Source: Snodgrassella alvi
Lineage (GTDB): Bacteria > Pseudomonadota > Gammaproteobacteria > Burkholderiales > Neisseriaceae
Direction: 5' to 3'
Assembly (NCBI RefSeq): GCF_002777855.1
Contig: NZ_MEIK01000012.1
Coordinates: 1 to 37,177 of the forward strand
Length of the DNA: 37,177 nucleotides
The notes beneath the pieces were generated by a model. The model did no database searches and had not been told where the DNA came from. It saw nothing but the letters and a program-made list of their open reading frames with translations. A program made the position numbers and the translations under genes. This document shows, piece after piece, positions 16,791 to 25,905 of this stretch (the stretch's first letter is position 1; each line of letters begins with the position of its first letter).

Positions 16791-16811
16791 ATTATGAATA
16801 TAATTCATAAT
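16791..16811 (-). promoter_or_regulatory. Candidate MetR operator upstream of metF
   Basis: The core TGAA-TATAA-TTCA (16795-16807) matches the established MetR/LysR-type half-site pattern TGAA-N5-TTCA exactly. It sits in a longer perfect inverted repeat (ATTATGAAT / ATTCATAAT with 3-nt centre). It lies about 110 nt upstream of the metF start, a usual distance for LysR activators. No metR gene is in the window. Confidence 0.65.
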
Positions 16812-16849
16812 CTATTGGTAATGGTTATATAAGTGGTTGCTCAACCGTT

Positions 16850-18121
16850 TTATTTTTCTGTTTGGCGCCGTGAAAACTGAATACCGAGCTGTTTCAATTT
16901 GCGATACAGGTGCGTACGCTCTAATCCGACTTTCTGAGCAACTTTGCTCATGTTATGGCCTTCCTGAGCAATATGGTATTCGAAGTAACGTCGTTCCAGA
17001 TCTTCGCGCAATTCACGCAGTGGCATATCGAAATTAAAGCCCGTCATGTTTTCCTGCGGGTGATTATGCTTAAATTGGTTCAGTATGGTACTGATGGCAT
17101 TTACATCGATTTCATTATTTTCTGCGGTCATCATCAGACTTTTGACGACACTGCGCAGTTGTTCCAAATTGCCCGGCCAGTCGTACTGGCGTAATTCATT
17201 CAGAGCTGCTGTGGTGAATTTTACCGGTGGAATTTTCTGGCTTTCCGCCAGCTCGTTGGTAATTTGTTCAACTAGAAATACCATATCATCCAACTGTTGA
17301 CGTAAAGGTGGAATTGGCACTATCAAAGATGAAAGGGTATTGAGCAGTTTGTTGTCCTGTAACGGATCGGTAATCATTTCTTTGATGGGGCGGCTACACA
17401 CGCATACGATACGGGCATTGTAGCGATCAGCTTTGGTCAGGATAAAGCCGATACTTTGCTGAGTGCTTTTGCCGTACTGGGCAATATCGCCCAGATAAAG
17501 AATGCCACCGGTGGCTTTTTGTAATAATTCTATCGGGGCGTCAACAATTTGTTCTACTTTGGATGGTTCTACCCAAGGTGTGGCATTTTTATGAAAAGAG
17601 CGGGCTACAAGCTCAAATGGAGAACCCAATTCACCAGTCAGTAACACTGGGGTGCTGAATTTTGCGATGCGTTCCAGTTGCTGATTTAATTCTTTAATCG
17701 CAGGGCTATGTCCAAGCTTGTCCAGAGATAGGTTGGAAGCTGCTTGCATTTGCCCGTATTTTAAAGCGCGGTCTACTGAGCTAAGCAGTTTTTGCAGGGA
17801 AATAGGTTTTTCCAGAAAATCAAGTGCTCCGATTTTGGTAGCTTCTATTGCAGTATCGATACTGGCATGGCCGCTCATCATCACTACTGGCATGGTAAGC
17901 TGTCCCGATTTTGCCCATTCTTTTAGTAAAGTAATTCCATCACAGTCTGGCATCCAGATATCCAGTAACACCATAGCGGGACGGGTTTGCTGGCGTAATT
18001 GGCGGGCAGTATCGGCGTTTTCGGCCGTAGTGACGGTATAACCTTCATCTTGCAGGATTTCCGATAGTAAATCGCGGATACCTATTTCATCGTCAACAAT
18101 TAAAATATCACTGCTTCGCAT
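16850..18121 (-). CDS. ntrX: NtrX-like response regulator with degenerate sigma-54 domain
   Basis: The protein has 423 residues. The receiver domain is complete: acidic Asp10/Asp11, phospho-acceptor Asp54 (VLLDIWMPD), Ser83 and Lys105 (EKPIS). The central region is collinear with AAA+ sigma-54 activators but eroded. The Walker A position (residues ~161-170) reads LTGELGSPFE instead of GESGTGKE, the Walker B position reads ILYLGDI instead of TLFLDEI, and the GAFTGA loop that contacts sigma-54 is absent. The C-terminal Fis-type helix-turn-helix is intact (SKVAQKVGLERTHLYRKL). It therefore probably binds DNA and regulates sigma-70 promoters without ATP hydrolysis. It overlaps the ntrY-like gene by 14 nt and is the last gene of the operon. 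In Neisseria the NtrYX pair has been linked to respiratory gene control. Confidence 0.9.
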   Translation of the reverse strand: MRSSDILIVDDEIGIRDLLSEILQDEGYTVTTAENADTARQLRQQTRPAMVLLDIWMPDCDGITLLKEWAKSGQLTMPVVMMSGHASIDTAIEATKIGALDFLEKPISLQKLLSSVDRALKYGQMQAASNLSLDKLGHSPAIKELNQQLERIAKFSTPVLLTGELGSPFELVARSFHKNATPWVEPSKVEQIVDAPIELLQKATGGILYLGDIAQYGKSTQQSIGFILTKADRYNARIVCVCSRPIKEMITDPLQDNKLLNTLSSLIVPIPPLRQQLDDMVFLVEQITNELAESQKIPPVKFTTAALNELRQYDWPGNLEQLRSVVKSLMMTAENNEIDVNAISTILNQFKHNHPQENMTGFNFDMPLRELREDLERRYFEYHIAQEGHNMSKVAQKVGLERTHLYRKLKQLGIQFSRRQTEK

Positions 18122-20210
18122 TTCTATTCACCTGTAATGGTAAGGTTATTTTGACACAAGCCAGTCCGTTTTTCTGATTACTGATCTGGATTCGTCCGCC
18201 GTGTTCTTCAATGATTTTTTTGACTACTGGCAATCCCAGTCCGGTACCACCGGGTTTGTCCGTTACATATGGATCGAATGCATGTAATAACATCTCCTGA
18301 CTGAATGTTTTACCATTGTTGCTCACATAGAAAAGGATATGTTCGTTATTTATTTCGGTTGTTACGCTGATATGGGGTAAAGCATCAGCGCTGGCAGCCT
18401 CTACGGCGTTTTTGAGCAGGTTGTGAATAACCTGACGTAAAGCGCCGCTATCGGCGTTAACATACATTACTATCTTACTCAAATTAACCGTAAATGTACA
18501 ATTACTACCTTCATAAAGTACCAAAACCTCGCGAATTAGTTCATTTAAATCAAGGTTTGTGAATTTTAATGCCGGGGCATGTGCATAATTGCGGAATGCT
18601 TCAACCATGTCTTTCATGGCGGCTACTTGTCTAATAATAGTATTGGTGGCACGGTTGAGTATCTGTGCATCCGATTCATTAAGTTTATCACTGAGTTTCC
18701 AAGCCAGCCGCTCGGCTGAGAGCTGAATAGGCGTAAGTGGATTACGAATTTCATGTGCCAGCCGTTGTGCTACTTCGCCCCATGCAGCTTCTTTTTGGGC
18801 GCTTACCAGTGCAGTAACATCATCAAATACCAAAATAGTGCCACCACCGCTGTCTTCCGGCAGTGGCGTAGCTTTACCCAGCAGTATCAAGGTTTCATCT
18901 TTGTGATTATAAGTGATTTGTACAGGTTTGTTTTGATGTTTTGTGGACAAAATCTGCCGAAATACATCGGCCAGCATGGCTGATTGCGGGCTTAGATCGG
19001 ACAGTTGGTCTATATTTTGCCCTAGAATGGCATCTAGATTTTGTCCGAGGATATTTTCTGCCATCTGATTGTAGGTAATCGGATGGTTATCAGCGTCAAG
19101 CGTGACTACGCCAGTGGTCAGACTGTTGAGAATATATTCCAAATAATGGCGTGCAGCTTCTTGCTGTTCACGTGAGTGTCGAAGCTGTACGGTCATGTGA
19201 TTAAAGAGTCCAGTAAGCTTGCCTAGTTCATCATTGCGGTAAATGGTTTGCTGTACATTCAGATCCCCTTTGGCTACGGCTCTGGCGCCATCTGCAAGAG
19301 AAAGAATCGGAGCAACAAACTGACGGGCAAAATATAAGGCTACTAGTAAAGCCAAAACGATTGCCAGCAGGGTAGCCATCAGCAGAGTGGCCAGAAAAAA
19401 GGTTTGCAAGCTTTTTTTGGTAAAACTCAGTTCTCCGTATTTGGCATGTGCGGCTTCGATTAAGGTAGCATCCCGCGCCACTTTGGCTGGAATAGGTTGG
19501 CGGAAAAACAAGGCCTTGTCGTTGTTATGCCCCGGCAAAATCAGCCAGCCTTGTGCATAAAGTATATTGTTGATGCTTTCAATTTCGCGGATTGAACCCG
19601 TGCTATGCAGATGGGACAAAAGATTTGGATTGAGTTCTGGTGTGGGCAGGTGCTTGGGGTTGTATTCGGCAACTAGTTGGCCGTTATGCAGATTGCGAAT
19701 ATTGAGTTGGCTAAACTGTTTATTCTGACCATAAGTTTGTAAAATCGGTAAAACTGGGCTTTGCAATCCATTGGCTGCTATTAATGCAATTTGTATATTG
19801 ACGGCGCGTCGCACGCTGTTATCTAATTCATAATCCAGAGCTGATTTACTCAAACTAATACTGCGGTTGAGGGCTTCTTCGGTATCGTTACCAAACCATG
19901 AATGTATGCTGTGAGAGATGAATTGCGCAGAAACGCCAAACAAAAACAGGCCAGGTAGAACAGCCACCAATGTAAACATTAATGCCAGACGCATGGCAAT
20001 TTTGGAGCCAAACTCCTGCCGATGCCGACTTTGTAAAAGTTTCCACCAGTAAGAAGCAGCCATCACGGCCAGTGTCAGTACAAGTAAGGAAGCAAATCCG
20101 AATGCGAACCAGAAATACTGTGATAAGAAACCAGTATTACCGGTGGCGACAGCCAGAACATACAGAGTCACTACACAGAGTACTGCCATGACCAGAAGTA
20201 GCCGTCTCAT
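18108..20210 (-). CDS. ntrY: NtrY-like membrane sensor histidine kinase
   Basis: The protein has 700 residues. Membrane segments lie at about 4-22, 32-54, 75-97 and 270-294, with a periplasmic sensor region (~98-268) between the last two. A HAMP domain follows (~295-345), then PAS (~355-465, GVVTLDADNHPITYN), HisKA with His486 in AQRLAHEIRNPLTPIQ, and HATPase with N-box Asn601 (HNLLKNAVEAA) and G-box PGGTGLGLPVV (~653-663). It autophosphorylates and hands phosphate to the NtrX-like regulator, whose gene overlaps it by 14 nt. All catalytic motifs are intact, in contrast with the eroded partner. The start is 5 nt after the DUF4390 stop, so expression is likely coupled. Confidence 0.93.
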   Translation of the reverse strand: MRRLLLVMAVLCVVTLYVLAVATGNTGFLSQYFWFAFGFASLLVLTLAVMAASYWWKLLQSRHRQEFGSKIAMRLALMFTLVAVLPGLFLFGVSAQFISHSIHSWFGNDTEEALNRSISLSKSALDYELDNSVRRAVNIQIALIAANGLQSPVLPILQTYGQNKQFSQLNIRNLHNGQLVAEYNPKHLPTPELNPNLLSHLHSTGSIREIESINNILYAQGWLILPGHNNDKALFFRQPIPAKVARDATLIEAAHAKYGELSFTKKSLQTFFLATLLMATLLAIVLALLVALYFARQFVAPILSLADGARAVAKGDLNVQQTIYRNDELGKLTGLFNHMTVQLRHSREQQEAARHYLEYILNSLTTGVVTLDADNHPITYNQMAENILGQNLDAILGQNIDQLSDLSPQSAMLADVFRQILSTKHQNKPVQITYNHKDETLILLGKATPLPEDSGGGTILVFDDVTALVSAQKEAAWGEVAQRLAHEIRNPLTPIQLSAERLAWKLSDKLNESDAQILNRATNTIIRQVAAMKDMVEAFRNYAHAPALKFTNLDLNELIREVLVLYEGSNCTFTVNLSKIVMYVNADSGALRQVIHNLLKNAVEAASADALPHISVTTEINNEHILFYVSNNGKTFSQEMLLHAFDPYVTDKPGGTGLGLPVVKKIIEEHGGRIQISNQKNGLACVKITLPLQVNRNAKQ

Positions 20211-20215
20211 ATTAA

Positions 20216-20812
20216 TTAATCCGCGTTGATAACCAGACGATGCCAGCCGGAATCTAGTTGCCAGTTATGAGAGGTTAGAGCATTGATTTGAAAAGGCTTT
20301 GGTAATTGACTGATGCTCAAACTAAGGCGGACATCAGCTCGTACTTCTCCGGCTGATACGCCACTGAGTGTGCCACTACTAAGAACACGCCAGTTTGCTG
20401 CTGCACCAATGGCTTTAAGTGCTGTTTCCAAGCTATTATATTCGGTAGAGAACGTTGACCCCATGCTGACTCGATAGCGATTGGTCAAAGGATGATATGC
20501 AAGCTTGTACTGGATAAGATTATCACCTGCAATCAGGTTGTTAATCCGGTTGCGGTAGGAGGCAAGAGTAGGAGCGGTGAGCTGGTAGTTGAGGTCGAAG
20601 TTTAAGGGAACGCCTTGCGTCAGTGCCTGTTTGAGCTGATCGGGCAGCTGGGTGTTAAAACGGGTATTGATGGAAAGCTGGCCATTGGGGGTAATATAGG
20701 CCTGAGCACGCGTGGTGCTTATGCCTTCTGCCTGTGCCAGAGTGATGCTCAGGCAGAGCAGACAGGCAAAAAATAGACTAAATTTTATCGATAAGCGCGT
20801 AAAAAAAGCCAT
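20216..20812 (-). CDS. DUF4390 family exported protein
   Basis: The protein has 198 residues from ATG 20812 (MAFFTRLSIKFSLFF), chosen because it gives a clean signal peptide (cleavage after AQA, about residue 27); an in-frame GTG at 20839 would add nine polar residues. The mature part is predicted beta-rich (YQLTAPTLASYRN, NRYRVSMG, LRLSLSISQLPKPFQI) and ends with WHRLVIN, the usual form of DUF4390 proteins found next to NtrY-type kinases. It is presumably periplasmic. The conserved linkage suggests that it modulates or is needed for the sensor kinase, but no function has been established that I know of. It overlaps rsmB by 35 nt. Confidence 0.82.
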   Translation of the reverse strand: MAFFTRLSIKFSLFFACLLCLSITLAQAEGISTTRAQAYITPNGQLSINTRFNTQLPDQLKQALTQGVPLNFDLNYQLTAPTLASYRNRINNLIAGDNLIQYKLAYHPLTNRYRVSMGSTFSTEYNSLETALKAIGAAANWRVLSSGTLSGVSAGEVRADVRLSLSISQLPKPFQINALTSHNWQLDSGWHRLVINAD

Positions 20813-22031
20813 CTTGTCTGCTGTTCGGTAACAATACACGTGACAGACGCTCTCGGGCGTCGGAATGTCGGGTTAAAAAACGGGCCAGTTGCTGCTGATT
20901 TTCCTCGACAAAAATCGAACAAGTGGCCAATAGCATGCGTCCGCCAGATTTTAATGTCAGCCACAAATTATCCAGTAAAACTTGCTGCTGTAAGGCTGTT
21001 TTCTGGCCATCTTGTGGCTGACGCAGCCATTTGATATCTGGATGACGTTTTACTACACCGGAAGCGGTACAGGGTACATCGGCCAAAATGGCATCAAAAG
21101 TGTTGTTATCATACCATGAGTGCAGCTCTTTTGCGTCGGCACAATGCAGCTGTGCCTGTTGCTGAAGACGTTGCAGATTATCCTTTACTCGCTGCAAACG
21201 CTGAGAATCAATATCTAGTGCTGTGACTTCGCATTCTGCCCATTCAAGCATATGTCCGGTTTTACCACCCGGCGCGGCACAGGCATCCAAAATGCGTTCG
21301 CCATTCTGTGGGTTCAGTAATGGAATAGCCTGCTGTGCTCCATAATCTTGTACGGAAACCTGACCATCTGCAAAGCCTGGTAATTTTTGCACAGTTATAG
21401 GCTGTTGCAACATGATGCTATGCGTATCCAAAATTTTTGCCGGTATGTCGGCTTTAACCAGTTCGTTCAAATATTGTTCAGCATCGGTAACACGGCGGTT
21501 TACGCGCAGGGTCATGGGTGGGTGTTGCTGCATGGCCGTAGCTATATTATGCCAATGTTGAGGATAGTTTTTTTTCAGGTAATTTAACCACCACGCTGGC
21601 AGATTGTACCGTGCTTCTTCCTGCTTGTTGGTGGTGGTTATAAGCGTTTCACGCTCGCGCAGAAAACGCCGGAGTAAAGCATTAACCAGCTTCAGATAGC
21701 GGCCACCGTTGATTTGACGAGCATTATTCACTGCTTCATTGACCACTGCATGAGTAGCGTTACGGCTGAAATTTAGCTGATACAAGGCAATGATAAGCAG
21801 ATGATTGATCTCATTAGGAGGAAATGATTTTGTCATTTTTAGTACTAGCTGCTGCAGTAAACCTAAATTCCGCAAGCTGCCGTGACTTAAATCTTGCAAT
21901 GCACCTTTGTCTGCTGGAGACAGTTCACTATGCTGCTGTATAAGCTGAGTCAGTACTTCACTTAAATTACGACCGCTTAATACTTCTCCTAAGGAGTAGG
22001 CTGCCAACTGTTGAGCTCGTGCCATGCTCAT
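20778..22031 (-). CDS. rsmB: 16S rRNA (cytosine967-C5)-methyltransferase
   Basis: The protein has 417 residues. RsmB (Sun/Fmu) makes m5C967 in 16S rRNA. The N-terminal NusB-like RNA-binding domain covers about 1-140 (ALYQLNFSRNATHAVVNEAV). The C-terminal Rossmann methyltransferase has the SAM motif DACAAPGGKTGHMLE, the ALDIDSQRL acidic loop, DVPCTASG with the motif IV cysteine, and LATCSIFVEENQ with the motif VI catalytic cysteine. Its start overlaps the fmt stop (ATGA), as in many bacteria, so translation is coupled. Confidence 0.95.
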   Translation of the reverse strand: MSMARAQQLAAYSLGEVLSGRNLSEVLTQLIQQHSELSPADKGALQDLSHGSLRNLGLLQQLVLKMTKSFPPNEINHLLIIALYQLNFSRNATHAVVNEAVNNARQINGGRYLKLVNALLRRFLRERETLITTTNKQEEARYNLPAWWLNYLKKNYPQHWHNIATAMQQHPPMTLRVNRRVTDAEQYLNELVKADIPAKILDTHSIMLQQPITVQKLPGFADGQVSVQDYGAQQAIPLLNPQNGERILDACAAPGGKTGHMLEWAECEVTALDIDSQRLQRVKDNLQRLQQQAQLHCADAKELHSWYDNNTFDAILADVPCTASGVVKRHPDIKWLRQPQDGQKTALQQQVLLDNLWLTLKSGGRMLLATCSIFVEENQQQLARFLTRHSDARERLSRVLLPNSRQDGFFYALIDKI

Positions 22032-22969
22032 GCACTGATCTCCGCTGAGTCCAATCTGCTACCCTCTGGTAAGGTATGTCCACTCTGAAATGAAGCTACA
22101 GACATGGCTTTACTGCCTGCCTTTTGAATTTCCTGAATGCTGATGGCACCTGTGCCACAGGCAATAATCAGTTCATGTTCGTTGCTATGCAAGACAGTAC
22201 CTGCCGCACCAGAATGTGCGGTGATGTTTGCCTGCCAGATTTTTAATGGTTTATCTTGCCAGATAGTCCAAGCTCCGGGTACGGGGTTAAAGGCACGAAT
22301 TTTGCGGACAATTTCAGTAGCCGGTTGACACCAATCGATTTGTGCCTCTGCTTTGGTTAATTTCTGGGCATAGGTAACACCCGTCTCACTCTGAGGAATA
22401 GCTTGTAAACGCTCAATCTGTCGTAAATCAGCAACAATCGCAGTGGCACCTAAATGCATTAAAGCATCGTGTACGGTAGCTGCCGTATCATCAGCACCTA
22501 TAGTGTAGTTATGGCGGCTGATTATCGCACCGGTATCCAGACCAGCATCCATTTGCATGATACAGACGCCGGTTTCTTTATCGCCAGCTTCGATGGCGCG
22601 CTGGATGGGCGCCGCACCGCGCCATCGTGGTAAAAGAGAAGCATGAATATTTAGACAACCGTACTTAGGTATTTCCAATACAGCCTGCGGCAGTATTAAT
22701 CCGTAAGCTGCTACAACCATCACATCTGCATTCTGTTCCTGTAATATGGCCTGTGCTTCCGCCGTCTTAAGTGTTGCAGGCTGAATAACGTTAAGTCCGT
22801 GTGTCAAGGCGGCTTTTTTTACCGCGCTTGATTGTAGTTTTAAACCGCGGCCACTGGGACGATCTGGCTGGGTTAAAACCAATGGCACTTCAAAACCGGC
22901 AGCAACGATGGCATTAAGTGCGGCTGCAGCAAAATCAGGAGTACCAGCAAATATTACAGAAGGCTTCAT
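22028..22969 (-). CDS. fmt: Methionyl-tRNA formyltransferase
   Basis: The protein has 313 residues from ATG 22969 (MKPSVIFAGTPDFAA). An in-frame upstream start at 23035 would add 22 residues not found in the family. Fmt formylates Met-tRNAi using 10-formyl-THF. Visible features: FAGTPDFA, VMVVAAYGLILPQAVL, the formyl-transfer site LNIHASLLPRWRGAAPIQRAI, and TGVCIMQMDAGLDTG. A C-terminal OB-like tRNA-binding domain follows (FNPVPGAWTIW). It lies between def and rsmB in a conserved operon; def removes the formyl group that Fmt adds. Confidence 0.96.
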   Translation of the reverse strand: MKPSVIFAGTPDFAAAALNAIVAAGFEVPLVLTQPDRPSGRGLKLQSSAVKKAALTHGLNVIQPATLKTAEAQAILQEQNADVMVVAAYGLILPQAVLEIPKYGCLNIHASLLPRWRGAAPIQRAIEAGDKETGVCIMQMDAGLDTGAIISRHNYTIGADDTAATVHDALMHLGATAIVADLRQIERLQAIPQSETGVTYAQKLTKAEAQIDWCQPATEIVRKIRAFNPVPGAWTIWQDKPLKIWQANITAHSGAAGTVLHSNEHELIIACGTGAISIQEIQKAGSKAMSVASFQSGHTLPEGSRLDSAEISA

Positions 22970-23044
22970 ACAACAAATCCACAATGTATCACCGCAAGTA
23001 TTTATTACTGGCGATACAGTTAACAGGTCAGACAAAAGGTCAAA

Positions 23045-23548
23045 TTACATTTTTTCGCGGGCGCGTTTTTTCAGTTTGGTTTTTATGCGATTCTGTTTTA
23101 ATGGCGACAGATATTCGACAAATACTTTACCAGCAAGGTGATCAAGCTCATGCTGGATACAGATGGCCAGCAAGCCCTCTGCTTCCAGAGTAAATTTTTC
23201 ACCATGCTCATTATATGCTTCAACCGAGATACGTTCAGAGCGGTGTACCATTTCATAAATGCCTGGTACGGAAAGACAGCCTTCTTCATATTCGGTATCA
23301 CCCTCACGGGCAGTTATTACCGGATTAATGAAGACTCTGAGTTCATTACGTTCTTCGGAGAGATCCATCACTACTACACGTTCATGAACATTTACCTGAG
23401 TGGCAGCCAAACCGATTCCTCTGGCCTGATACATGGTCTCGGCCATATCCTGCACTAGTGTGCGGATTCTGTCATCAAATTGAGTCACAGACTGCGCAAC
23501 AGTATGTAAACGCTCATCAGGATATTGTAAAATGTTTAATAGAGCCAT
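23045..23548 (-). CDS. def: Peptide deformylase
   Basis: The protein has 167 residues. It is a metallo-enzyme that removes the formyl group from nascent peptides. All three family motifs are intact: GIGLAATQ (about 44-51), EGCLSVPG (metal ligand Cys) and QHELDHLAG (the HExxH metal and catalytic residues). A basic C-terminal helix ([12 protein letters not shown]) is typical of the Gram-negative form. It is the first gene of the minus-strand operon def-fmt-rsmB-DUF4390-ntrY-ntrX and is divergent from a LysM gene, with a 157-bp shared promoter region. Confidence 0.96.
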   Translation of the reverse strand: MALLNILQYPDERLHTVAQSVTQFDDRIRTLVQDMAETMYQARGIGLAATQVNVHERVVVMDLSEERNELRVFINPVITAREGDTEYEEGCLSVPGIYEMVHRSERISVEAYNEHGEKFTLEAEGLLAICIQHELDHLAGKVFVEYLSPLKQNRIKTKLKKRAREKM

Positions 23549-23705
23549 TATGTGTTTAATTCCTTGTTCAATCTGACCTGTTTACATGATGGCAAAACTG
23601 GATTTTTAAAGATTGTTGATATAGATTCAGGTAAACTGGCACTTATATCCATACTATGTCATATAACAACTATTTAAAACAGTAATTTCCCTAAGGATAC
23701 TTTAC

Positions 23706-24938
23706 ATGCATAAACATATTATAACTCTGCTGTGTACACTGAGTATGGCCATATCCGCACCTGTGATGGCAAAACTGAAAATTCGTCCAGATGCACCAGC
23801 GCAATATGTAGTCAAAAACGGCGATACACTGTGGAGCATATCCGGTAAGTATCTTTATAGCCCATGGCAGTGGCCCAAGCTCTGGGGCTCTAATCGTAGT
23901 CAAATTCATAATCCGCAAAGGATTTATCCAGGGCAGGTATTGTCTTTGCGCTATGTAGATGGTCAGCCTCGTCTTGGCTTTGATAACAGTGCGGGAATTC
24001 CAACGATTAAGTTGGAGCCGAAAATTCGTAATCTATCTTCTGGTTATGGCATCAGTACTATAGATGTTGATTTTTTCAGAATGTTTATGCAGCATCCGCA
24101 GGTCATTGATAAGGAGGAGACCAGAAATGCGCCACGATTAGCTGCGGGACCGGAAAACAGAATATTGTTTTCTAAAGGGGATAGAGTTTATGCAGATCGC
24201 CAACTTGAACCAGGCCGCTATCTAGTTTATCGCATTGAACAGAATGTTACCGACCCAGATACGCATAAATATCTTGGTCAGCTAGTACGCTTCAGCGGTG
24301 AAGTTGCTACTTTAGCGGGACAAAACAGTGCTCTGAACGAGCGAAGCTCGGATGAAGCTGCCAACTTACCCAAAGATGAATATTATACACGTGTGAATCC
24401 ATTGATTAAATTACCAACACGTACCGCACAGCCAATGGTTGTGACTAATATTGCATCTGAAATCAATAAGGGCGATTATCTGTTAAAAATTACAGATGAG
24501 CATGATCCGTTTCAAATGATGCCTCATGCACCTAATACTCAGGTTAAGGGCAAAATTGTGTCTGTAATGGATGGTATACAGGAAGCTGGCCCTTATCAGA
24601 CAATTACTATTAATTTGGGTAAAAATGACGGTATAGATAAAGGCACTGTATTGAGTTTGTATACTAAAAGTCGTCAGTTTAAAGCAGGATTTTCGACAGA
24701 TTCAAAATCATCACGCAACGTATTTAAATATTTAAGTATTCCTGCTGAGGAGGTTGGTCTGGCAATGGTATACCGTGTGAGTGATAATTTATCTTCTGCA
24801 TTGATTATTAGTGCATCTAATGCAGTTCAAATAGGTGATCTAGTAATGAATCCTGGACATGATATGGATGATGTCCGTCCTGAGTCAGCACATGTATTCG
24901 GTTTGCAAAATGCTGAACCTAAAATGACTGACGATTAA
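23706..24938 (+). CDS. LysM-domain envelope protein
   Basis: The protein has 410 residues. A signal peptide (cleavage after VMA, residue 22) is followed by a LysM domain at about residues 33-82 (YVVKNGDTLWSISGKYL, then IYPGQVLSL). The rest has alternating strands, including PFQMMPHAPNTQVKGKIVSV and a second beta-rich segment with GLAMVYRVSDNLSSALI and IGDLVMNP, without a hydrolase motif. It likely binds peptidoglycan in the periplasm. The divergent arrangement with def matches Neisseria, where the homologue is uncharacterised. Ribosome binding site aaggatac. A terminator follows. Confidence 0.9.
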   Translation: MHKHIITLLCTLSMAISAPVMAKLKIRPDAPAQYVVKNGDTLWSISGKYLYSPWQWPKLWGSNRSQIHNPQRIYPGQVLSLRYVDGQPRLGFDNSAGIPTIKLEPKIRNLSSGYGISTIDVDFFRMFMQHPQVIDKEETRNAPRLAAGPENRILFSKGDRVYADRQLEPGRYLVYRIEQNVTDPDTHKYLGQLVRFSGEVATLAGQNSALNERSSDEAANLPKDEYYTRVNPLIKLPTRTAQPMVVTNIASEINKGDYLLKITDEHDPFQMMPHAPNTQVKGKIVSVMDGIQEAGPYQTITINLGKNDGIDKGTVLSLYTKSRQFKAGFSTDSKSSRNVFKYLSIPAEEVGLAMVYRVSDNLSSALIISASNAVQIGDLVMNPGHDMDDVRPESAHVFGLQNAEPKMTDD

Positions 24939-24992
24939 AGACCTATATGATGCAGATTCTTCAGAAAATTGCATATAATCAAATATGATTAT

Positions 24993-25026
24993 AAAAAAAG
25001 TGCGGAATGGCTATTTCGCACTTTTT
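24993..25026 (+). terminator. Rho-independent terminator after the LysM gene
   Basis: The stem AAAAAGTGCGGAA / TTTCGCACTTTTT (one G-U pair) has a 6-nt loop and a T-run at 25022-25026. Its A-run on the left could also serve the opposite strand. Confidence 0.85.
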
Positions 25027-25905
25027 CTGCCTTATGAGGATTAGATGAATAAATATGTAAATCAGATAGATAGATTTTTCGGGCTGATAAATCATTCTCA
25101 TATTTCGAAATAGAAATTTATCAGTTATTTGCCAATTTGTCTTTGTCGATCAAACCGTTCAAATCTTTTTTTACATTTTAAAAATTTTCTGTTTGAATTT
25201 TTTCGTGAAACAAGCCAATTACCAAGAAATCCATTTATTTTTCTAAAATCTCTTTGACCTTTAATACTAATCCAGTTCCTTATATGTGAAATGATTTTGC
25301 AATTCGCTTCAATAAAATGATTTTATGCTGACCAATGCATTAATAGCTTATTTTGTAAAAATAATATAATTTAATCAATTATTTGTTCTTTGATATTGCA
25401 AAAATAACAATTGATATTATTTCGAGTCACAATTTTCAATGATAATTTTATAGATACATTAATTACGTAGGTTTGATTTCTGGATGAAATGTTTTAGAAT
25501 ACCCAGTTTATTTGCCAAATATTTCTCAAATATTTCAGTAATCTGAATAGAAGTGTGTCTGATAAGTGCAGGAATTGGGATGAATGTATAGTGGATAATT
25601 ACAATCTACTGTCAGAGCTATAGCATATTTCTGCAATTATTTCTGTGGGCAACGGAATGTTGCTGTGAAGCTTTATTTGAAATAAATATTAAGTAAATCA
25701 GTCGATTTTGATTTTAGTTGCCATAATCTCAGGTTGGTAAATCAGGATTGTTGCTGCTTGCATAAATAGTAGCAGCGTGATTATGTAAACCGGACGTGCT
25801 GGTTATGCTTTTCGCACGATTGTATTCAATCAATTTAAATAACCCACTCTTTATCCCTTTTACAATACTAGCCTGTTTTCGTTTGTAATTTATACACGGA
25901 ATGAT
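25027..25905. other. Long gene-poor intergenic region
   Basis: About 880 bp of AT-rich sequence without an intact gene, unusually long for this gene-dense window. A possible decayed coding stretch on the minus strand is at 25121-25322 (listed separately). The part from 25323 to 25905 shows nothing I can name apart from a weak TACAAT (25861-25866) that could be the -10 of the downstream operon. Confidence 0.5.
25121..25322 (-). pseudogene. Possible remnant of an unidentified gene
   Basis: Reading leftward from 25322, one frame gives about 47 uninterrupted residues (containing KIISHIRNWISIKGQRD and GFLGNWLVSRKN) to a TAA. After one frame change it continues as KKDLNGLIDKDKLANN to TGA at 25121-25123. 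The amino-acid composition looks protein-like against a very AT-rich background. No start codon with a ribosome binding site is seen and the family is not recognised. It could also be chance. Confidence 0.25.

Noticed and set aside
22970-23035. N-terminal extension of fmt
   Set aside because: Fmt proteins begin at the MKPSVIFAGTPDFA segment; the 22 extra residues resemble no part of the family.
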